From CAYVSY01 sp964454255 (GTDB taxonomy: Bacteria > Bacillota_I > Bacilli_A > RF39 > UBA660), in the NCBI GenBank assembly GCA_964454255.1, contig CAYVSY010000012.1:1-21017 (forward strand): a stretch of 21,017 bases of DNA, written 5' to 3'. The notes below the pieces were generated by a model, which did not search any database, was not told the DNA's origin, and was given only the letters and a program-made list of their open reading frames with translations. The position numbers and the translations under genes were made by a program. Of this stretch, positions 16,160 to 21,017 are shown in pieces. Each line of letters begins with the position of its first letter. Position 1 is the first letter of the stretch.

Positions 16160-17509
16160 TTACGAAATCTTATAATAAATCTCCAATTCATTATTATTTA
16201 CTATAACCTTGTCTATAATTTGTTCTATTATTATTCTTTTTTCTGAAAAAGGCATATTAAACCATACTGATTGAAGATTTCTTATAATCGGTAAATCTTT
16301 TTTATTATTATTTTTTTTCACTCTGATTTTTTTTAATTTCAATAAAATATTCTGTCTTTTTTTTTCTAATTTCTCTATTTTATCCTTTATTACTTCAACA
16401 GCTAATCCATTGGATATAAAATTTAATAAATTATTAAGTTGTTTATCTATCTTAGATAATCGTAAATTATATTCATCAATAATATCTACTTCAATCAACT
16501 GATAATTATCTTTAAATAATTTTTCATTCAGTTCCATTGAAAATATATTTTGTATAACAGCATCATCTATTTCAAATGAATCCCATCTTTTATTTTTACA
16601 ATTAGGATCTTTAATATATTTAGGTTTACTATGCTGCCTAGAATAACAATAGCAAATTATTCTTTTTCCCCATTTTTGATATCTATATTTTGCACCACAA
16701 TAACCACAATATATTTTACCAGATAATAAATAATGTCTTTCGTTTTTAGTTGCTTTCCCTCTTAATTTGTTTGTTTCAAAAACCCTATTATATATTTCAT
16801 CAGATACAATTGCTTTATGACGTCCTTTATATTCCTCACCCTTATATTTTATAATACCTGTGTTTGTTTTATTTAACATTATTTTTTTAATTTGACTCTC
16901 ATCCATTCCAACAACTTCACTTATTTGACCAAAACTTTTACCTTCTAAATACAAAGTTATCATTTTATTAAGAACTTCGACTTCTTCAGGTTTTGATATT
17001 AAAATACCTGAATTTTTATCATAAGTATATCCGAAAGGTATATTTCCTCCTCCTTTCCAATAACCATCTTGTGCTCTTTTAATTAAACCAATTTTTGTTC
17101 TTTCTAAAATAGTTTCTCGCTCTAATTGAGCAAACACCGACAAAATACCAATCATTGCTTTTCCAAATGGCGAAGTTGTATCAAAATTTTCTCTAATAGA
17201 TATAAATCCAACATTATATTTATTAAATACTTCTTCAATCAAATACAAAGTATCTCTTTGACTTCTTGACACTCTATCCAATTTAAAAACCATTACACAA
17301 TCAATTTTTCTTTCTTTAGCATCTTGAATTAATTTTTGAATAGCTGGTCGATTTAAATCTTTTCCGCTATAACCACCATCAACATAATAAGTTAACTCTG
17401 TATATTCTTTACTTTTAGCATAACTTTCTAAAAATTCTTTTTGAGCTTCAATAGAATATCCTTCAACTTGTATATCTGTTGAAACTCTAGCATATAGTCC
17501 AACTTTCAT
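16160..17509 (-). CDS. Large serine recombinase (integrase/excisionase)
   Basis: The 449-aa product has all expected domains. The catalytic resolvase domain (about 2-150) has YARVSTDIQVEGYSIEAQ (nucleophile Ser10, Arg8), VFKLDRVSRSQRD and ENFDTTSPFGKAMIGILSVFAQLERE. The recombinase DNA-binding domain (about 155-260) includes GNIPFGYTYD. A zinc ribbon has cysteines at 268, 271, 286/288 and 304. The coiled-coil segment (about 345-405) controls integration versus excision. All catalytic residues seem intact. GGAGG lies four bases before the ATG at 17509. Enzymes of this type join attP to attB by a double-strand break with a 2-bp overlap and usually sit beside the attachment site, as here. It runs antisense to the importer operon and is the obvious agent of the permease interruption. 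At 449 aa it is at the short end of the family. Confidence 0.95.
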   Translation of the reverse strand: MKVGLYARVSTDIQVEGYSIEAQKEFLESYAKSKEYTELTYYVDGGYSGKDLNRPAIQKLIQDAKERKIDCVMVFKLDRVSRSQRDTLYLIEEVFNKYNVGFISIRENFDTTSPFGKAMIGILSVFAQLERETILERTKIGLIKRAQDGYWKGGGNIPFGYTYDKNSGILISKPEEVEVLNKMITLYLEGKSFGQISEVVGMDESQIKKIMLNKTNTGIIKYKGEEYKGRHKAIVSDEIYNRVFETNKLRGKATKNERHYLLSGKIYCGYCGAKYRYQKWGKRIICYCYSRQHSKPKYIKDPNCKNKRWDSFEIDDAVIQNIFSMELNEKLFKDNYQLIEVDIIDEYNLRLSKIDKQLNNLLNFISNGLAVEVIKDKIEKLEKKRQNILLKLKKIRVKKNNNKKDLPIIRNLQSVWFNMPFSEKRIIIEQIIDKVIVNNNELEIYYKIS

Positions 17510-17587
17510 AAAACCTCCATATATTAAAAATATTACTATTAGTTTTTTTATTTACTACTTATATTTAATATTGTTAACATAGTAATT

Positions 17588-17621
17588 AAAAAAGTCATAT
17601 CAAATGACATGATCTTTTTTT
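17588..17621. terminator. Intrinsic terminator between recombinase and small-gene remnant
   Basis: The arms AAAAAGTCATATC and GACATGATCTTTTTT pair around AAAT with one bulged base and one G-U pair. T runs occur on both strands. It overlaps the end of the small remnant gene read on the minus strand and could also stop plus-strand transcription. Confidence 0.6.
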
Positions 17622-17742
17622 AACATATTTATCAATTAATTCATATACAATTGGTATTTTTATTACTACATCTTTTGAATTAATCATTTGACCTTTTGAA
17701 TTAAAGCATTTAACTATTACATTAGAGATTCATATCACCTCT
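17595..17742 (-). pseudogene. Remnant of a small cargo gene (about 45 codons, broken start)
   Basis: A good ribosome site (AGAGGTG, 17742-17736) precedes an ATG at 17733 whose frame stops after three codons. The neighbouring frame is open for 44 codons. It reads ISNVIVKCFNSKGQMINSKD then VVIKIPIVYELIDKYVKKR, and ends in a terminator at 17595. The open frame looks like real coding sequence, so a small insertion or deletion just after the start codon probably broke a 45-residue gene. The family is not recognised. It lies upstream of the recombinase in the same direction. Confidence 0.5.
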
Positions 17743-17753
17743 AATTAATTTTA

Positions 17754-17831
17754 TTATTTACTTATAAAATAATTCCATTTGTCACCAATTTTAAGTTTAA
17801 TTACAGTAATATTATTATATCTTTCGAAATA
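17754..17831 (-). pseudogene. C-terminal scrap of another cargo gene
   Basis: Twenty-five codons (YFERYNNITVIKLKIGDKWN then YFISK and a stop) are open on the minus strand, just upstream of the ribosome site of the 17595-17742 remnant. A TAG precedes them with no start codon. The composition looks protein-like, but chance openness in AT-rich DNA cannot be excluded. Confidence 0.25.
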
Positions 17832-18015
17832 CTACTTAAACAATCTTATAAATTTTTAAAAATTACAATTAAATTACAAATATGTAATCAAATATTAAAT
17901 ACCATAAATTTTTTAAATTATTATTTAATTAAAACCTTCATTTTTTAGAAAAATATATAATTATTAAAACAAATATGTTAAAATAAAATTAGAATATTTT
18001 TAAAAAGAGATAACC

Positions 18016-18200
18016 ATGAATTTTGCTGATAAATTAAAAATATATATAAGTGAAATTAGTCGTTTCTAGTTTAATTATCAAATGCTACTATCAGTGGACA
18101 CTATAACGAAACATGAGCACCCCACCAAACAAAAAAATATAAATCAGATAATGAATACTATACTTTAACTACTAATAAAAGGATAGCGTTTAGAAATATA
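18016..18200 (+). pseudogene. Possible remnant of a HTH (XRE-type) regulator
   Basis: ATG at 18016 reads MNFADKLKIYISEISRF then stops. Another frame shortly downstream reads NATISGHYNET, stop, APHQ, reminiscent of the recognition-helix region (A-T-I-S-x-Y-x-x-G-E-R-x-P) of phage-type XRE repressors that often begin with a MNFADKL-like helix. Both pieces are in the right order and about the right distance apart, with a frameshift, a deletion and a nonsense codon between them. A regulator of the recombinase would fit this place. The match is from memory and short. Confidence 0.3.
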
Positions 18201-18332
18201 CAATTAATATTACTAATTAGGTAATGATTTCTAAAAATAATAATCCCACAATTTATAATTGAACATCTAAAACTATATAAAATGATAGAAAATTTTTTGT
18301 TCCTATTATCGAATAATAAGAAAGGATATTTT

Positions 18333-19157
18333 ATGAAAGAAAAAAAAATTAAATGGAAAAACATATTAGTTATTTTATTATTATTAATATTTATCACCAT
18401 ATTTATTGTATCAATTATAAATATAACAAAGTGGAATATAGATAAAAAAAACACTCAAAATCAAGAAATAGAAATTAATAAAGTTACTGAAATAGTAGAA
18501 ATAATTGATAATGAAGAAACAAAAATAATTGAACAAATAGAAGAACCATCAAAAGCTAATGCTTATTGGGATTATATAAAAATGAATATGATAAATGTTG
18601 ATTTTAACGAATTAAAACAGATCAACAGCAATGTTAAAGGATGGATTCAAGTAAATGGAACAAATATAAATTATCCTTTTGTTCAAACAAATGATAATGA
18701 ATACTATTTAACTCATTCGTTTAATAAAAAATATAATAAAGCTGGATGGGTATTTTTAGATTATCGAAATAACATTAAGACATTAAATAAAAATACCATT
18801 ATATATGCTCACGGAAGAACAGACACAACCATGTTTGGTAGTTTAAAGAATATTATTAAAAGTGATTGGTATAAAAATTCTAACAATTATGTTATTAAAT
18901 TATCAACTGAATATGAAAATACTTTATGGCAAGTATTTAGTGTCTACCGAATTGAAACAACAAGTGATTATTTACAAATTGAGTTTAATAATGATATTAA
19001 ATATCAAGAATTTTTAAATAAATTAATTAATAGAAGTGTCTTTAATTTCAATACTACAATTAATTCTACCGATAACATTCTAACTTTATCAACATGTTAT
19101 AATAATGATGAAAAGGTCGTTATGCATGCTAAACTTATAAAACAAGAAACCAGATAG
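18333..19157 (+). CDS. Class B-like sortase (membrane transpeptidase)
   Basis: Sortases cleave a sorting motif on exported proteins and attach them to the cell wall or to pilin partners. The 274-aa product has a short basic head, one membrane helix (about 10-31, ILVILLLLIFITIFIVSIIN) and a charged linker. The sortase barrel follows from about 80: NVKGWIQVNGTNINYPFVQ, the DNEYYLTHSFN and KAGWVFLDYRNN motifs, then catalytic His160 in IIYAHGRT and Cys255 in ILTLSTCYNN. The third catalytic residue, normally Arg shortly after the Cys (R-x-V-V-x-A-K-L), is Lys261 here (EKVVMHAKL), which could weaken activity. ATG at 18333 follows AGAAAGGA; the open frame from 18282 has no ribosome site. It is the only intact cargo of the element. 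No LPxTG- or NPxTN-type substrate gene is seen in the window. Confidence 0.92.
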   Translation: MKEKKIKWKNILVILLLLIFITIFIVSIINITKWNIDKKNTQNQEIEINKVTEIVEIIDNEETKIIEQIEEPSKANAYWDYIKMNMINVDFNELKQINSNVKGWIQVNGTNINYPFVQTNDNEYYLTHSFNKKYNKAGWVFLDYRNNIKTLNKNTIIYAHGRTDTTMFGSLKNIIKSDWYKNSNNYVIKLSTEYENTLWQVFSVYRIETTSDYLQIEFNNDIKYQEFLNKLINRSVFNFNTTINSTDNILTLSTCYNNDEKVVMHAKLIKQETR

Positions 19158-19169
19158 TTTTTTCTTCAT

Positions 19170-19183
19170 ATGTCTTTAATCGG
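19170..19183 (+). repeat. attR core of the inserted element (14-bp direct repeat)
   Basis: This is the second copy of ATGTCTTTAATCGG. Upstream (TTTTTTCTTCAT) is element DNA; downstream (CGTTATAATGGGAG) the permease reading frame resumes as V-I-M-G. The flanking bases differ from those of the left copy on both sides, so the identity is exactly 14 bp. Confidence 0.88.
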
Positions 19184-19358
19184 CGTTATAATGGGAGAAT
19201 TTTTAGTTTCAAAAGAAGGAATAGGATACCTAATAATGTATGGTTCTCAAGTATTTAATTTGGATTTAGTATTAACTGGAATTATTATTCTTTGTGTAGT
19301 CGCAACTATTTTATATTATTTAGTTTACTATATAGAAAAAAAATTAATAAATAATTAA
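19170..19358 (+). pseudogene. ABC importer permease, 3' part
   Basis: Sixty-two codons read MSLIGVIMGEFLVSKEGIGY, LIMYGSQVFNLDLV, then a final hydrophobic helix LTGIIILCVVATILYYLVYY and a short basic tail. This is the conserved C-terminal end of SsuC/TauC-type permeases and completes the frame cut at 16111. It begins with an ATG supplied by the repeat, but no ribosome site lies upstream (AGTTTTTTCTTCAT), so independent translation is unlikely. It could still be transcribed by read-through from the sortase gene. Confidence 0.92.
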
Positions 19359-19371
19359 AATAATTATATAA

Positions 19372-19402
19372 AAATCCCATTACTTTTTTAGTAATGGGAT
19401 TT
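19372..19402. terminator. Intrinsic terminator between the importer operon and pfl
   Basis: A 12-bp perfect stem (AAATCCCATTAC / GTAATGGGATTT) surrounds a TTTTTTA loop. On the minus strand the T run (TTTTTATATAATT) follows it, so it ends pflBA transcripts well. The plus-strand tail is weaker, but it also lies 14 bp after the permease stop. Confidence 0.75.
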
Positions 19403-19436
19403 ACAAATTATAGACAAATCCCTAGATTTTTTAAAA

Positions 19437-19461
19437 GTTTTTTTGTTTTGATCAAAAAAAC
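19437..19461. repeat. Short inverted repeat downstream of pflA
   Basis: GTTTTTTTG and CAAAAAAAC flank a 7-base loop. It may be a weak additional terminator for pflA transcripts. The rest of the gap between 19403 and 19540 shows nothing recognisable. Confidence 0.3.
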
Positions 19462-19539
19462 ATAATATCAATTATATTACACACAAATTAAAATTATGTT
19501 TCTTTATTAACAGTTTTAAAACAAGATTTACATCAAAAT

Positions 19540-20256
19540 TTAAGTATTTTTCATTAATCTAGATAAATATTTTTGAAGATCACTATATTTTTTTATATCG
19601 AGTGACAATTCGTTTTCAAGTGGATTATTAATAGCTAATTTTTTATATTTTACATCTGCCAAATTATGATATGGTAATAATTCTACTTTAGATACATTTT
19701 TAATTGGTTTAATAAATTCATATAAAGCTTGAATATATTCTTTCGTATCATTTATATTAGGAATAATAACTTGTCTGAGCCATATTTTTTTATTCATACT
19801 TTGACATAATTTTAAAAAGGTTAAAAAAGTATCAAAATTATTGTTAACTATTTTATTAAAATTATTTTTATTTATAGCCTTTATATCTAAAATAACTAAA
19901 TCAGTATATTCTAAAATTTCTTTTAAAAGTTTTGAACCAATTCCACTTGTATCTAAACAAGTATTTATATTATTTTCTTTGCATAATTTTAAACATTGCA
20001 ATAAGAATTCTGATTGCATTAGCGGTTCACCACCTGAAAATGTTACTCCACCGTTATCAGAAAAATAATTCTTATACTTTAAAATTTTATTAACTAAATT
20101 AATTGAATTTTCTTCATAGCCATCATTTAATTGCCAAGTTTCAGGATTATGGCAAAAAATGCAGCGATTGGGACATCCCTGCATAAACACAACAAATCTG
20201 ATTCCCGGTCCATCCACAAGACCCATCGTTTCAATTGAATTTATTTTACCAGTCAT
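19540..20256 (-). CDS. pflA: Pyruvate formate-lyase activating enzyme
   Basis: The 238-aa radical SAM enzyme installs the glycyl radical on pyruvate formate-lyase under anaerobic conditions. The start GKINSIETMGLVDGPGIRFV leads into the iron-sulfur cluster motif CPNRCIFC (Cys28, 32, 35). Next come FSGGEPLMQ, the SAM-binding region TCLDTSGIG, and LDIKAINKNNF. C-terminal WLRQVIIPNINDT and ELLPYHNLADVKYKKL follow. All hallmark residues are present and the length is normal. The ATG at 20256 overlaps the pflB stop (ATGA), so the two are translationally coupled. The product is oxygen-sensitive, supporting an anaerobic host. Confidence 0.97.
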   Translation of the reverse strand: MTGKINSIETMGLVDGPGIRFVVFMQGCPNRCIFCHNPETWQLNDGYEENSINLVNKILKYKNYFSDNGGVTFSGGEPLMQSEFLLQCLKLCKENNINTCLDTSGIGSKLLKEILEYTDLVILDIKAINKNNFNKIVNNNFDTFLTFLKLCQSMNKKIWLRQVIIPNINDTKEYIQALYEFIKPIKNVSKVELLPYHNLADVKYKKLAINNPLENELSLDIKKYSDLQKYLSRLMKNT

Positions 20257-21017
20257 ATTTTCTCATGAAATGTTCTATTTATTATTTCCATTTGATGTTC
20301 TGAACTAAGCTTAATAAATTGAACTGCATATCCAGATACTCTAACTGTTAAGGATGGATATTTTTGTGGATTTTTCATAGCATCAATTAAAGTTTCTCTA
20401 CTTAATACATTTACATTTATATGTTGAGCTTTTTGTTTAAAATAACCATTTAATATGCTCACTAAATTATCAATTCTTTCATTTTCATCATGACCTAAAG
20501 CATTAGGAGTAATAGAAAATGTATTAGAAATTCCATCTTGACAAATATCTACATAAGGTAATTTAGCTACCGAATTTAATGACGCTAAAGCACCGTTTGA
20601 ATCTCTTCCATGCATAGGATTAGCACCAGGTGCAAAAGGAATTCCAGTTTTTCTGCCATCAGGTGTAGCCCCCGTTTTTTTACCATACATAACATTAGAC
20701 GTTATAGTTAAAATTGATAATGTATGTTTAGCATTTCTATACAATTTATGTTTCTTCAACTCGTTTGAAAAAATTGTTACAACATCAACAGCAATATTAT
20801 CAACTTTATCATCATCATTACCATATTTAGGAAAATCACCTTCTATTTTAAAATCAATAGCAATTCCATACTCATTTCTTATAGGACGAACTTTAGCAAA
20901 TTTTATTGCTGATAATGAATCAGCCGCAATAGATAAACCAGCAGCTCCAAAAGCCATTAATCTTTCAATATTAGTATCATGTAAAGCCATTTGACTTCTT
21001 TCATAAGCATATTTATC
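20253..21017 (-). CDS. pflB: Pyruvate formate-lyase, C-terminal part (runs off the window)
   Basis: The frame is open from the right edge (first residues DKYAYERSQ) to a TGA at 20253, giving 254 residues of the C-terminal third. Recognisable segments are MALHDTNIERLMAFGAAGLS, ADSLSAIKFAKVRPIRNEYG, KKTGATPDGRKTGIPFAPGA and NPMHGRDSNGALASLNSVAK. The glycyl-radical motif RVSGYAV sits near the C-terminus. The enzyme converts pyruvate and CoA to acetyl-CoA and formate in fermentation. The catalytic cysteine pair lies in the part outside the window. The ATG at 20990 is internal, not the start. It is upstream of and coupled to pflA. Confidence 0.97.
   Translation of the reverse strand, partial: DKYAYERSQMALHDTNIERLMAFGAAGLSIAADSLSAIKFAKVRPIRNEYGIAIDFKIEGDFPKYGNDDDKVDNIAVDVVTIFSNELKKHKLYRNAKHTLSILTITSNVMYGKKTGATPDGRKTGIPFAPGANPMHGRDSNGALASLNSVAKLPYVDICQDGISNTFSITPNALGHDENERIDNLVSILNGYFKQKAQHINVNVLSRETLIDAMKNPQKYPSLTVRVSGYAVQFIKLSSEHQMEIINRTFHEKI

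Larger units (their letters stand above)
17510..18332. other. Non-coding interval inside the element with decayed genes
   Basis: No intact gene longer than about 45 codons is seen in these 820 bases. They contain the recombinase upstream region, a hairpin terminator, two minus-strand coding remnants (17595-17742 and 17754-17831), a plus-strand remnant resembling a helix-turn-helix regulator (18016-18200), and very AT-rich DNA without recognisable signals. It looks like former cargo that has been lost. Confidence 0.7.
16111..19169. mobile_element. 3.06-kb serine-recombinase element with sortase cargo
   Basis: The element interrupts the permease gene of an ABC importer. It begins at the left copy and ends just before the right copy of a 14-bp direct repeat. 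From left to right it holds a large serine recombinase gene (minus) 36 bp inside the left core, about 820 bp of non-coding and decayed gene sequence, and a sortase gene (plus) ending 12 bp before the right core. When its two ends are joined, imperfect inverted-repeat arms (19156-19172 and 16134-16148; outer six bases AGTTTT/AAAACT exact, inner ATATG/CATAT exact) span 52 bp centred near the CGG end of the core. That is the size of a serine-integrase attP. There are no conjugation, replication or phage structural genes, so it is an integrative element at most, or the shrunken remnant of a larger one. Confidence 0.88.

Noticed and set aside
18158..18454. 98-codon open frame on the minus strand over the sortase start
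   Set aside because: It is antisense to the membrane-helix region of the sortase, has no ribosome site and a composition typical of a shadow frame in AT-rich DNA.
19437..19461. Inverted repeat as a transposon end
   Set aside because: No partner copy, target duplication or transposase is present; simple A/T arms are expected by chance here.
1..21017. Mycoplasma-type recoding of TGA as tryptophan
   Set aside because: secA, the binding protein and pflB end at TGA where family homology ends, and tryptophans are encoded by TGG.
1..21017. CRISPR array, tRNA or rRNA genes
   Set aside because: No spaced direct repeats and no recognisable tRNA cloverleaf or rRNA sequence were seen on either strand.

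Overview
The window is very AT-rich DNA that uses TGA as a stop codon and TGG for tryptophan. Genes have strong GGAGG-type ribosome binding sites. Gene content fits an anaerobic, fermentative low-GC Firmicute with a Gram-positive envelope: pyruvate formate-lyase and its activase, SecA with the C-terminal zinc motif, long-form HPF, a PrsA-type foldase, an M15 peptidase, a sortase and two YjcZ-like miniproteins. A gut Bacilli/RF39-like lineage is my inference, not something the sequence proves.

Layout. 1-1351: end of a mobile element, with a tyrosine integrase broken by a frameshift in a run of seven A. 1521-5247 (minus): hpf, then a HAD nucleotidase and secA. 5496-7108 (plus): a DUF1015 protein and a HIT hydrolase, ending in a perfect terminator. 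7128-7318 (minus): two tandem membrane miniproteins of 29 and 26 aa. 7476-8504 (plus): membrane-anchored PrsA-like foldase. 8507-13669 (minus): DUF3603-like protein, small membrane protein, RmuC, rhodanese, M15 carboxypeptidase and PcrA helicase. 13799-16140 (plus): an ABC importer operon of the NMT1/SsuABC type (binding protein, ATPase, permease). 19540-21017 (minus): pflA and the 3' part of pflB.

The main discovery is in the importer. Its permease gene is cut in two by a 3,059-bp element bounded by the 14-bp direct repeat ATGTCTTTAATCGG (16111-16124 and 19170-19183). The element encodes a large serine recombinase beside the left site and a class B-like sortase beside the right site, with a graveyard of decayed small genes between them. 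The repeat sits in the same reading frame on both sides. Precise excision would therefore rebuild a 262-aa permease through its conserved cytoplasmic-loop region (SLIGVIMGEF). The rejoined element ends form an imperfect 52-bp inverted repeat, as expected for a serine-integrase attP. As read here the importer lacks an intact permease, and an excision switch is a testable possibility.
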